Positions 1 through 5,967 of a DNA stretch of 20,941 nt are shown piece after piece. Positions within the stretch are counted from its first letter, which is position 1. Each line of letters opens with the position of its first letter. The stretch is from a virus, in IMG/VR virus record IMGVR_UViG_3300037493_002695, positions 1-20,941 of that record, one strand, 5' to 3'. The notes below the pieces were generated by a model. That model was not told where the DNA came from. It ran no database searches and saw only the letters and a list, made by a program, of their open reading frames with translations. Position numbers and translations under genes: made by a program.

Positions 1-78
1 AGCCGATTGAATGGCATCGAATTCGGCCATTGCCTCGCTGTGAATAGCTGCCCACTTTTCCGCTTTGCTGCGTGCCAT
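1..78 (-). CDS. Portal-like protein, N-terminus only (cut by left edge)
   Basis: An open frame starts at the ATG whose first base is 78 and runs off the left edge; 26 codons are visible, beginning MARSKAEKWAAIHSEAMAEF. The following residues (DAIQSA) resemble the start of P22-type portal proteins, where a phrase like 'FDxIQSAxRDER' is common; that match is from memory and rests on few residues. Its place directly after the large terminase fits a portal gene. The start is odd: no purine-rich ribosome site precedes it, and it sits immediately after the T-tract of an intrinsic terminator. An in-frame ATG at base 30 has GAGG two bases upstream, a poor spacing. The frame being coding is likely; the portal identity is tentative. 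Confidence 0.5.
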   Translation of the reverse strand, partial: MARSKAEKWAAIHSEAMAEFDAIQSA

Positions 79-102
79 AAAAAAGCCCCGAAGTATCGGG
101 GC
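79..102 (-). terminator. Intrinsic terminator after large terminase
   Basis: Read on the minus strand, a perfect 7-bp stem (GCCCCGA / TCGGGGC) with a 4-base loop is followed by six T, the classic Rho-independent layout. It lies 22 bases after the stop codon of the large terminase and ends directly against the ATG of the next gene, so it would attenuate transcription from terminase into portal. Confidence 0.8.
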
Positions 103-124
103 AGTTTATACCACATTGGAGCGA

Positions 125-1348
125 TTACCTCCAAGCGGAGACAGTCGGCACAGCATGAACCATCTGCGGCTTGGCCATGCCGATCTGAGCCCGCCTAGCG
201 CCCTCGCACGCATATCTCAAAGCGTCGATAACGTGGTTGTCTTTATCCTCAAGCACTGGCAAGACTTGCGATGTGAGCGGGTCAATCTTGTAGCTGTACG
301 CGGTCAGCTCGTCGATTGTGTGTCGGCACCTCGGATGCACGACGATATCGAAAGACTTCAGCCACTCTACGCCTTCCTCGACCGAGCGCGGCCCTTTGAC
401 CGCTGGCATGATCTTTGGAAAGCCATTTCGCCGCATGTGCGAGATAGTCTCAGGCCGTGAGCTGTCGGCCACGATGGGCCAGCGCTCGGAGTCTGGCACC
501 GTCAAGAACAGGCTCGGCGTGTCCATGATCTCACAGCCGATGCGGTAGGCCTCGTGATCTATGTAGAGAGTGCGCCCAACGATGTGACAGCGCACCATGA
601 CAGTCGGGTCAACTGCAAAGCCCCAGTCGGCACCGAAGCGTAGAACCGCATCGGCTGGCGTGTCGAACTCCTCAACGCGCCAGTTTCGGAAAACGCGGGC
701 TTCGGTGTTGCTCAGGTAAGCGCCCTCCCAAACGTGCGCCCACTTGCCAGCGTCACGCTTGCGGTCATATTCCATCTCCTGCCGCAGCACATCAGGAAAC
801 CATGGATTGTCTGACCAATTGACCTGGAGAACCACGGAATCAGGTGGCGGATTGTCTCCGCGCAGCAAAGCATCAACCGGATCGGTAGGGCTTGAAGGGT
901 TCCATGTGAAGATGATTTCAGAATCGTCTTTGCGGATTGTGGGCCGCAGAAGTTCCAAGCTGCGGGCGCTAAGGCTTTGCGCTTCTTCCACCCATGCGAT
1001 GTTGTAGCCCTCAAGCGACTTGATCGAATCCGCAGTGTGATTCTGCATCCCCATAAAAATTATTTGCCCGCCGTTCTTTGCCTTAATCCTGGCCTCCTGC
1101 ACCTCGAAGTGATGCCCGACACCGAGCGCCTCGATCTTCATCTCGATCAGCTTCTTGACAGACTGACTCAGGCTCTTTTGGATTTCACGGATGCACACGA
1201 TATCGGTGCGAGCCATGAGCGAGCGCTCGACTATGTATTCAGCGACAAAGTGAGACTTTCCAGAGCCACGGCCACCGTATGCGCCCTTATATCGCGCAGG
1301 CTTGAACCATGGCTCGGCCCAGGCTGGGGTTTGTATTTGTAGCTTCAC
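125..1348 (-). CDS. terL: Terminase large subunit
   Basis: This is the ATPase and nuclease of the DNA-packaging motor, which docks on the portal and cuts the concatemer. The 407 residues show Walker A GGRGSGKS (about 25-32), Walker B IAWVEEA (about 117-123), and a C-terminal RNase-H-like nuclease with acidic residues in GADWGF (D241), IVADSS (D295) and HVIDAL (D375). Length and motif order are those of a complete TerL of the Terminase_3/Terminase_6 type. I chose the GTG at 1348 because it overlaps the small-subunit stop (GTGA), and family members begin close to 'LQIQTPxWAxP', which here follows that codon. The open frame extends upstream to 1471 but only through the small-subunit gene. Translational coupling to the upstream gene is likely, since the GTG lacks a clear ribosome site. 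Confidence 0.95.
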   Translation of the reverse strand: MKLQIQTPAWAEPWFKPARYKGAYGGRGSGKSHFVAEYIVERSLMARTDIVCIREIQKSLSQSVKKLIEMKIEALGVGHHFEVQEARIKAKNGGQIIFMGMQNHTADSIKSLEGYNIAWVEEAQSLSARSLELLRPTIRKDDSEIIFTWNPSSPTDPVDALLRGDNPPPDSVVLQVNWSDNPWFPDVLRQEMEYDRKRDAGKWAHVWEGAYLSNTEARVFRNWRVEEFDTPADAVLRFGADWGFAVDPTVMVRCHIVGRTLYIDHEAYRIGCEIMDTPSLFLTVPDSERWPIVADSSRPETISHMRRNGFPKIMPAVKGPRSVEEGVEWLKSFDIVVHPRCRHTIDELTAYSYKIDPLTSQVLPVLEDKDNHVIDALRYACEGARRAQIGMAKPQMVHAVPTVSAWR

Positions 1349-1761
1349 TTCTTGACGATCACTCGTTCGATTGTCTGGATTGCCAACGGGTTCTGCTGGT
1401 CGCCTGACAGCTCTAGCTTGTCGCCGTACCGCTTCGGATCCCACTTTGCCAGCAACTGCAACCGAGCCCATACGCGGTTTTTTTGCCAGCTCACAAATCC
1501 GGCATCGCTTGAGCCGTGAGCCGTGACGGGTGGCGGCTCGTCAATGATGCGCAGCGCGTCGGTGGCGATGACATCGTGGCCAGCCTTTCGCGCACGCGCG
1601 ATGCTTGCGGCCAGCGCTTCGTTCTTCTCCACCCAATCGTACCAAGTATGCAAGCCGAGCTGGTTATCTTTGCAGGCGTGAGCCAAAGGGATTCCATTAC
1701 TCACCGCTTCAATAATAGCCTCGCAGACTTTGGCCTTTTCTTCTTCAGTCTTTCGCGCCAT
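1345..1761 (-). CDS. terS: Terminase small subunit
   Basis: This 138-residue protein sits immediately upstream of, and overlaps by four bases, the large terminase, the usual place for the DNA-recognition subunit. The N-terminal part (about 10-60) reads as a helix-turn-helix with the pattern 'IPLAHACKDNQLGLHTWYDW', in which skipping helices are followed by aromatic residues as in phage TerS proteins that bind the pac or cos site. The middle is helical and would drive ring assembly. The tail ('KRYGDKLELSGD') is common in this group. The start is an ATG with GAGGTGG five bases upstream, lying inside the end of the DUF3310 gene. Function is inferred from family pattern and position. Confidence 0.88.
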   Translation of the reverse strand: MARKTEEEKAKVCEAIIEAVSNGIPLAHACKDNQLGLHTWYDWVEKNEALAASIARARKAGHDVIATDALRIIDEPPPVTAHGSSDAGFVSWQKNRVWARLQLLAKWDPKRYGDKLELSGDQQNPLAIQTIERVIVKK

Positions 1762-1960
1762 TTTCCACCTCGATCAGTTTATCCAAATAATGCCGGGCTT
1801 TGCGTAGGTCTTCAATCCCGCCCTTATCTCGCCACCGTGAAATATATTTCAAAATATTTCCTTCGAAATATCCTAGATTATTCGATGCGATGTAATCCCA
1901 AGGCTGAATTGCTTTGGCCGCGTAGTGAGAGCCGCCGACTTGATGATTGTTTGCGCTCAT
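1745..1960 (-). CDS. DUF3310 (SaV-like) small protein
   Basis: A 71-residue protein with the recognisable DUF3310 layout: an N-terminal GGSHY element, then PWDYI, then a 'GNILKYISRWRDKGG' segment and a final 'EDLRKARHYLDKLIE' helix. The family is widespread in phages. It is sometimes called a nucleotide-kinase-like protein, but no activity is firmly established and I assign none. It begins with ATG preceded by GAGGA at six bases, which overlaps the end of the winged-helix gene region, and its 3' end overlaps the small terminase by 17 bases. The set winged-helix, DUF3310, TerS, TerL therefore reads as one operon. Confidence 0.85.
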   Translation of the reverse strand: MSANNHQVGGSHYAAKAIQPWDYIASNNLGYFEGNILKYISRWRDKGGIEDLRKARHYLDKLIEVENGAKD

Positions 1961-1962
1961 AT

Positions 1963-2520
1963 TTATTCCTCAATTACTTTTTTACCAAGAATGGTTTTTA
2001 TTTTGTAATTTGGCTTTGGATTATCAGCCAGCCACATTGTGTATTCTCGATATTCAATGCTATCTGCAAATTGTTTTTTGCGATATGCATGAACTGAACA
2101 TGGTTGTTCTTCTGTGCAGTCTTCGCATCCTTCTCCAATTGAATCCATTTTTTCAATTAAATGCCCAAACAATTTTTGTTTGGTTTCATAATGAATATCG
2201 CATTCAGGATTGCTTGATTCTTGAATAAAATACTTCGTCAGCTCATCTGCGCTTCGCACTCGATAGGATGTTTGCATTCTACCGGATGCGGCTTCTTCGA
2301 TGTGTAGCACTTTCATTTCAACCAGCCGAGCGATTGACTTGATGACGCTTGCCTTTGAAAGTCCTACAGATTGGGCAAGTTCGCTGTAGCTGACTGAAAC
2401 CTTAGATGTCTTGTAGTTCGCTGAAGTGCTCAGGAACATGGCTAGACGGGCCTCAGAGCCGTTTAAATCACCATAGACAGCCAGCCATCTCATAAGCTCA
2501 GAAATTTCCTTGTAATCCAC
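1963..2520 (-). CDS. Winged-helix DNA-binding protein, candidate origin-binding initiator or regulator
   Basis: The N-terminal half of this 185-residue protein is a winged helix-turn-helix: helix 'SYSELAQSVGLSKASVIKSI' (about 44-63) as the recognition unit, followed by the wing 'VLHIEEAASGRMQTSYRV'. The C-terminal half has a Cys/His cluster CEDCTEEQPCSVHAY (about 132-146) that could bind a metal, then a helical tail. It starts with GTG, supported by AGGA seven bases upstream, right beside the repeat-rich 2521-2933 region. A winged-helix protein next to iterons is the arrangement of replication initiators, but it could instead repress the terminase operon. Its base composition is visibly richer in A+T than the terminase and primase genes, hinting at a separate origin. 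Confidence 0.75.
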   Translation of the reverse strand: MDYKEISELMRWLAVYGDLNGSEARLAMFLSTSANYKTSKVSVSYSELAQSVGLSKASVIKSIARLVEMKVLHIEEAASGRMQTSYRVRSADELTKYFIQESSNPECDIHYETKQKLFGHLIEKMDSIGEGCEDCTEEQPCSVHAYRKKQFADSIEYREYTMWLADNPKPNYKIKTILGKKVIEE

Positions 2521-2570
2521 GTTCTAGTCCTTTCGTGTTTTTGCGCGTTAGCGCTTAAGAGCGTAAACGA

Positions 2571-2594
2571 GTAGCGCCGCGAAGCGCGCGCTAC
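2571..2594. repeat. GC-rich hairpin with GCGAAGC mini-hairpin core
   Basis: GTAGCGC at 2571-2577 pairs with GCGCTAC at 2588-2594. Inside, CGC-GAA-GCG (2578-2586) continues the stem with one bulged base, giving ten pairs around a GAA loop. The core GCGAAGC (2579-2585) is the sequence known from biophysical work as an unusually stable single-stranded DNA mini-hairpin. Confidence 0.7.
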
Positions 2595-2635
2595 GAAGTA
2601 TTACGCTTCACTTTACGTTACGCTTATACTTCGTA
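2592..2635. repeat. 9-bp inverted repeat TACGAAGTA enclosing direct repeats
   Basis: TACGAAGTA at 2592-2600 is perfectly complementary to TACTTCGTA at 2627-2635. The 26-base interval holds two direct copies of TTACGCTT (2601-2608 and 2618-2625). The left arm shares three bases with the GC-rich hairpin, so the two structures would compete. Confidence 0.7.
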
Positions 2636-2642
2636 AGAGTAC

Positions 2643-2726
2643 CAAAAAAATATTACTCTACAGCGATTTTGTAGCACTCTACGCAAAAAGTCAAGCACTC
2701 TACGCACAATTAGTAGCACTCATGCG
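2643..2726 (+). repeat. Iteron array 1: four tiled 21-bp repeats
   Basis: Four units of exactly 21 bases adjoin one another: 2643-2663, 2664-2684, 2685-2705 and 2706-2726. Each has an A/T-rich first half followed by a conserved end with core starts at 2655, 2676, 2697 and 2718: ACTCTACAG, ACTCTACGC, ACTCTACGC and ACTCATGCG. Units 2-4 also share a preceding AGC. Twenty-one bases is two helical turns, so bound proteins would line up on one face. Confidence 0.85.
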
Positions 2727-2759
2727 ATATTTTTTTATAACGTGAGTGCTACTTTTTTT
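2712..2759 (+). repeat. Hairpin AGTAGCACTCA followed by T-tract
   Basis: AGTAGCACTCA (2712-2722, part of the fourth iteron) is perfectly complementary to TGAGTGCTACT (2743-2753), with a 20-base AT-rich loop and a run of seven T ending at 2759. It looks like a plus-strand terminator but no plus-strand gene is nearby; it also provides an inverted iteron copy. Confidence 0.65.
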
Positions 2760-2768
2760 GTCTCTTGT

Positions 2769-2800
2769 ACTACAGTTTTTGTGTTTTGTAGTCTTTTTTT
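2769..2800 (+). repeat. Second hairpin with T-tract in origin centre
   Basis: ACTACA (2769-2774) pairs with TGTAGT (2787-2792), followed by C and seven T (2794-2800). The stem is short. The phrase TTTTTTTATCACT (2794-2806) recurs at 2926-2938, across the primase stop codon. Confidence 0.45.
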
Positions 2801-2811
2801 ATCACTATCAT

Positions 2812-2825
2812 GGTCAAAATTGACC
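2812..2825. promoter_or_regulatory. 14-bp palindrome, operator-like
   Basis: GGTCAA and TTGACC are perfect inverted arms separated by AA. The palindrome lies in the middle of the gene-free region between the two iteron arrays, and is nested in a wider CATGG...CCATG pair (2809-2832). It could be a dimeric regulator site; no binding protein is known. Confidence 0.5.
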
Positions 2826-2859
2826 CCCCATGTTTTGCTGAAAAGCTCCTGTAGTGTGT

Positions 2860-2922
2860 AATTTTTGCACTACCCTACAGAGAATTAGCACTACTCTACA
2901 GACATTTAGTAGCACTCAAGCT
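2860..2922 (+). repeat. Iteron array 2: three tiled 21-bp repeats
   Basis: Units 2860-2880, 2881-2901 and 2902-2922 adjoin exactly. Cores start at 2872, 2893 and 2914: ACCCTACAG, ACTCTACAG and ACTCAAGCT. The first two are preceded by GCACT and the third by TAGTAGC, as in array 1. The last unit diverges in the same way as the last unit of array 1. The array ends 11 bases before the primase stop codon. Confidence 0.85.
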
Positions 2923-2933
2923 GTGTTTTTTTA

Positions 2934-4949
2934 TCACTCTGCTCCGCGCCTAACGATCATTGATCTAGCATGCGCAAGGTCACTTACCATCCATCCGTGA
3001 CGGTGTTCGGTGATGATGTGAGCATCAAGTAGAGACGCAATCATGCCTTCTGTTGCTCCTGGATTTGTAACTGCGTCTGCTTCTTTGAAGTTCGCGCATC
3101 TTCCTGATGATTGCAAAAATTCAACGAATGACGACCTTGATATGTAAGGCTTTCCGTCTGTAGTTTCTTCTGCACCTGTTGCATACCATCCTGCAATAAA
3201 GTGATGCATATTTGAATCAACATTATTTGTGCTTTTTGTTTTATTTTCTGCCTGCACAATAACCGCCGAAGTCACTGCTTGCCCGTCCTCGTCAAACCAG
3301 CCTGGAATCTCGACCTGTTCAAGCTGGACAAATACGGTTTGTGCCAGCTCCGCATCCTTGGACTTGCGCTGAACGATCTGCATCGGTGCGGATTCAGTGG
3401 CCGGCACAATGCTTATCTCAATGTCCAAAGCCCCGCGCCATGCACTGCTACCGCGTGCCCGGTGTTGCGCCTCGTCGCTGACGCCGGTGTGGTGAACTAG
3501 CACCACGCTGCACCCGAATTCGCTCATCAATCGGTTGCACGCATCAAGCATTGTCTTGGCATCCTGCGCGCTGTTTTCGTCGCCGTTTAGGAATCGGTGA
3601 AGGGTATCGACTACGATCACTTCGGGGCTGTATCCGAGCGCCCTAACCTGCTCAACGACCTTCAGATAGCCATCGGCGGTGTTGAGATCGCACCCGTCCC
3701 GTGAGAGCCACATCGAGAGACTGCCGGCCTGGTGTCGGTGTTTCCATGCTGCGATGCGCCCGCGCAGGCCGTGATGCCCTTCACCGGCCAGGTACACAAT
3801 CCGCCCAGGCTTGACCTTCTGCCCGCACCATTCGGCCATGCCGCTGGCCATGCGCAGGCACCAATCCAGAACGACGAAAGTCTTTCCGCCTCCGCTTGGG
3901 CCATGCACCATGATGAGCGCGTCTTTCTGAATCCAGTGCTTCACCAGCCACGAGATAGGCGCAGGCTGTGCTGAAAAGTCATCGGCTGGAATCAGCCAGC
4001 CATCCTCGCGCTGTGGAGTGAGAAGCGCGGCCAGATTGTGCCCGGCTTGCATATAATCGTTTGCATCCATGCCCTCTATTGGAGGGACAACCACGCGCGC
4101 GCCGTACTTCGCGCTGGCCTGATCGGCGTACTTCTGGCCCGTGTGGCTCGCATCATTGTCTGCAACGATCACAAGCGCCTGAGCCGCGCCGAACTGCTGT
4201 CGAAGCATGCCGCACACTGGCACAAGATTCGAGGCGCTGTATGCGATGAATACCGGCTGGCCGGTGGTCTGGTGAATCGTCGCGGCTGTGGCGAAGCCCT
4301 CCGCGATGTAAATCGTCTTTGCATCTTCGAGCGCACCGAGCCACCAATATGCGCCGCCAGTCTGCCCGCCTGGGTGGTATTTCTTTTCGCTGCTTGCGTC
4401 GATGTATTGCAGAGACACCAGCTCACCATCGGGGCTGTAAAGCGGCACGATCAAGCGACCGTCGCCGGTCACTCGTGCGCCGTGTGTGGCGATGCCCTTG
4501 CGCTGTAGGTACGGATGCTCCGGGCTTGCGGCCTGGGCTTCTGACCATATCCGCCCCACGACATCGGCGGCAGTCTCGCGCCGTCTGGCCAGCTCTGCCT
4601 CTCGCAGTGCTGCGGCTTCTGCCATGCGCCGGGTGTGGGCCATCTGCTCAACGTGCGAGATTTTGCGGCCAACATCTGCCCGCCAGGATTGCACCAGGCC
4701 TGATCGCCAGCATCCGAACTGCCCCGCCGGGATGCCATCAGCGAAGATGATGTACCAGCCGGAGTCTCCGCGCTTGCCGGATGTGCAGAATCGGTGCATC
4801 TTGCCGTCAATGTGAATCTGCTCCGGCGTGTGAGTGATGCCAGCCGAGCGCATGGCGTCTATGAGCTGTGATTCAGGAGGTGCGACTGGCCGCGCCGCGT
4901 CTAGTGTGGGGAGTGACGCGACATCAAAAACGCGCCCGAGCTTTGCCAT
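2934..4949 (-). CDS. Toprim primase fused to RecA-like (RepA/DnaB-type) helicase
   Basis: A 671-residue replication enzyme that should prime and unwind DNA at the fork. The N-terminal third holds a primase-type region with DGIPAGQFGCW (about 71-81). A Toprim domain follows, with the glutamate in YIAEGFATA (E217) and the metal-binding DND (264-266). A RecA-fold ATPase then starts with Walker A GPSGGGKT (350-357), Walker B VIVVDTL (444-450, D448) and the sensor-like VLVHHTG (about 483-489) typical of RepA-like hexameric helicases. The C-terminal 90 residues look like a small helical DNA-binding domain. No CHC2 zinc ribbon is obvious at the N-terminus. ATG 4949 has AAAGGAG nine bases upstream. 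The gene ends beside the iterons, and its last 300 bases are richer in A+T than the rest. Confidence 0.92.
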   Translation of the reverse strand: MAKLGRVFDVASLPTLDAARPVAPPESQLIDAMRSAGITHTPEQIHIDGKMHRFCTSGKRGDSGWYIIFADGIPAGQFGCWRSGLVQSWRADVGRKISHVEQMAHTRRMAEAAALREAELARRRETAADVVGRIWSEAQAASPEHPYLQRKGIATHGARVTGDGRLIVPLYSPDGELVSLQYIDASSEKKYHPGGQTGGAYWWLGALEDAKTIYIAEGFATAATIHQTTGQPVFIAYSASNLVPVCGMLRQQFGAAQALVIVADNDASHTGQKYADQASAKYGARVVVPPIEGMDANDYMQAGHNLAALLTPQREDGWLIPADDFSAQPAPISWLVKHWIQKDALIMVHGPSGGGKTFVVLDWCLRMASGMAEWCGQKVKPGRIVYLAGEGHHGLRGRIAAWKHRHQAGSLSMWLSRDGCDLNTADGYLKVVEQVRALGYSPEVIVVDTLHRFLNGDENSAQDAKTMLDACNRLMSEFGCSVVLVHHTGVSDEAQHRARGSSAWRGALDIEISIVPATESAPMQIVQRKSKDAELAQTVFVQLEQVEIPGWFDEDGQAVTSAVIVQAENKTKSTNNVDSNMHHFIAGWYATGAEETTDGKPYISRSSFVEFLQSSGRCANFKEADAVTNPGATEGMIASLLDAHIITEHRHGWMVSDLAHARSMIVRRGAE

Positions 4950-5101
4950 GTTTGCATGCTCCTTTGTGATTGGGGGGCCAATGATTGCACATCAAGGCTC
5001 AATCGTCATTAGGGTTTGTCCCGATGTGCATTTGTTCTTGAGCCGGTACAGTCTAGGACATGGACAGCGCGGTGCTGATCCAGCAAACCGGAGTAACCGA
5101 C
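4950..5101. promoter_or_regulatory. Divergent control region between primase and early operon
   Basis: These 152 bases separate the minus-strand primase from the plus-strand operon. An 8-bp inverted repeat (TGCACATC at 4986-4993, GATGTGCA at 5023-5030) brackets motif copy A (5011-5021). I see no strong sigma-70 promoter; TTGCAC at 4985-4990 with ATTAGG 17 bases later is weak. Layout suggests shared, mutually exclusive control of the two transcription directions. Confidence 0.6.
5011..5021 (+). repeat. AGGGTTTGTCC motif, copy A
   Basis: First of four near-identical 11-base motifs; it lies 80 bases upstream of the first early gene (ATG 5102), centred within the TGCACATC inverted repeat. Confidence 0.7.
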
Positions 5102-5104
5102 ATG
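5084..5104 (+). promoter_or_regulatory. Repeated translation-start leader, copy 1
   Basis: AAACCGGAGTAACCGACATG places GGAG nine bases before the ATG at 5102 and decides this start over the in-frame ATG at 5060. Near-identical leaders precede ATG 5968 (5951-5970) and ATG 6437 (6419-6439). Confidence 0.75.
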
Positions 5105-5494
5105 CTTTACTACCCTACCGAAGAATCCTGGAACGCTCAGATTGAATTCGAAGCAGCCACCGAGTGCGAGCAGCTTTGCGAAGAAATCAAAGAAGCTGCG
5201 CTGCACAGCAGCGAAACTTGGATGTACTACCTTGGGTTTGGCGAGGTCAGCATTGGTTCCGATGACGTTGCCAAGAGCCAAGTCAAGACTTGGCAGTTGG
5301 CCGCCGACGATGTGGCCAGCATGACGCACGAGCAGCTGGTTGTTCTCGTGATGATGGGCACTGACAAGCAAGCGCTGGAGGCACGCTACGAACTGCGCCA
5401 GCGACTCGAACGCGATCAAGACCTGGCCGACTACATTGACGGCGAGGCCGTGAAGGCCTGGCCGAAGTACAAAGCAGAACAGTCTAGGCTGTAA
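5102..5494 (+). CDS. Unknown 130-residue acidic protein, first gene of early operon
   Basis: I do not recognise a family. The protein begins MLYYPTEESWNAQIEFEAAT, is acidic and mostly helical by composition, and has a Cys pair near the start (ECEQLCEE). No membrane segment or signal peptide is evident. It ends with a charged helix 'KAWPKYKAEQSRL'. The start at 5102 is supported by the CCGGAGTAACCGA leader shared with two other genes in this operon; an in-frame ATG at 5060 lacks such a site. As the first product of the divergent promoter region it may act early after infection, but no specific job can be read from the sequence. The AGGGTTTGTCC motif copy B begins within its stop codon. Confidence 0.8.
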   Translation: MLYYPTEESWNAQIEFEAATECEQLCEEIKEAALHSSETWMYYLGFGEVSIGSDDVAKSQVKTWQLAADDVASMTHEQLVVLVMMGTDKQALEARYELRQRLERDQDLADYIDGEAVKAWPKYKAEQSRL

Positions 5495-5504
5495 GGGTTT
5501 GTCC
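5494..5504 (+). repeat. AGGGTTTGTCC motif, copy B
   Basis: Starts at the last base of the preceding stop codon and is followed by CTAATGGCA and a perfect hairpin at 5512-5530. Confidence 0.7.
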
Positions 5505-5511
5505 TAATGGC

Positions 5512-5530
5512 AGGGGCTCAAAAAGCCCCT
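5512..5530 (+). terminator. Intergenic hairpin, weak terminator or processing site
   Basis: AGGGGCT (5512-5518) and AGCCCCT (5524-5530) form a perfect 7-bp stem with loop CAAAA. No T-tract follows, so it is more likely an mRNA-stability or partial-attenuation hairpin than a full terminator. Confidence 0.5.
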
Positions 5531-5591
5531 ATCATTGAACCCATAGCGCGAACGGAATAGGCCGAAGGCGCTGAACCAGAAAGGAACTGAC

Positions 5592-5885
5592 ATGAACGCA
5601 ATGGACATCGCCCTGACCCAAGCTGATGAGCTTGGCCTGTTGCTCGCTGAAATTGCCGAGCTGACAAAAAAGGCAGACGCCATCAAGAATGTAATGAAAG
5701 ATGTGGCCACGGCTGGCGGTGACGCAGTGACGATTGGCAATCTGTTCAAGGCTTCGGTTATTGAAGCTAACCGGAAGGTCACTGACTGGAAGGCCATTGC
5801 AAAGGCATACAGCATCCCAGCTGAAGTGATAGATGCCAACACCAGCATCACGGCAGTCTTCAGCGTCAAAGTGACGGCGCTGTAA
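5592..5885 (+). CDS. Unknown 97-residue helical protein
   Basis: Not assigned to a family with confidence. The sequence starts MNAMDIALTQADELGLLLAE and contains a heptad-like helix (about 8-42, 'LLLAEIAELTKKADAIKNVM') suggesting coiled-coil packing. A compact second half follows, with 'KVTDWKAIAKAYSIPAEVI', which reads as a short helix-turn-helix-like or substrate-contact segment. Similar small proteins precede recombination genes in many phages, where their function is undetermined. AAGGA six bases before the ATG supports the start. The gene is flanked on both sides by the AGGGTTTGTCC motif (copies B and C), so it could be expressed as its own transcription unit. Confidence 0.75.
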   Translation: MNAMDIALTQADELGLLLAEIAELTKKADAIKNVMKDVATAGGDAVTIGNLFKASVIEANRKVTDWKAIAKAYSIPAEVIDANTSITAVFSVKVTAL

Positions 5886-5897
5886 GACAAATGAACT

Positions 5898-5922
5898 AGG
5901 GTTTGTCCTAATAGGCAAGCCC
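5898..5922 (+). repeat. AGGGTTTGTCC motif, copy C, with inverted extension
   Basis: The motif (5898-5908) is followed by TAATAGGCAAGCCC. As RNA, GGGUUUGUC can pair with GGCAAGCCC (nine pairs, two of them G-U) around a six-base CUAAUA loop. ATG 5968 lies 59 bases beyond the 11-base motif. Confidence 0.65.
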
Positions 5923-5967
5923 TGTTCGTCAGAACACAATAGAAGCTCATCAACCGGAGTAACCGAA

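Larger units (their letters stand above)
2521..2933. other. Putative replication origin, 413-bp gene-free region
   Basis: No credible reading frame lies here. From left to right it contains a GC-rich hairpin cluster (2571-2635), four 21-bp repeats (2643-2726), an AT-rich centre with T-tracts, hairpins and a palindrome (2727-2859), and three more 21-bp repeats (2860-2922). It lies between a winged-helix protein gene and the primase-helicase gene. Iterons, an AT-rich stretch and adjacency to replication genes together are the usual signs of an initiator-dependent origin. A pure promoter/operator region for the terminase operon is the main alternative, and both roles could coexist. A weak TATAAG (-10-like, minus strand, 2623-2628) is present. 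Confidence 0.6.

Noticed and set aside
1516-2097. Plus-strand 193-codon frame
   Set aside because: Covers terS, DUF3310 and part of the winged-helix gene in antisense; its translation has no domain-like character.
2643-2922. CRISPR array
   Set aside because: The 21-bp units adjoin directly with no unique spacers between them and there are no cas genes; they fit iterons instead. The Cas4-like nuclease belongs to the phage recombination set.
4038-4508. Plus-strand 156-codon frame and minus-strand short frames inside the primase
   Set aside because: Antisense or frame-shifted shadows of the Toprim primase, which has clear motifs across this stretch.
5009-5419. Minus-strand 136-codon frame opposite the first early gene
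   Set aside because: No ribosome site; lies antisense to a frame with a repeated leader, and would end inside the divergent control region.
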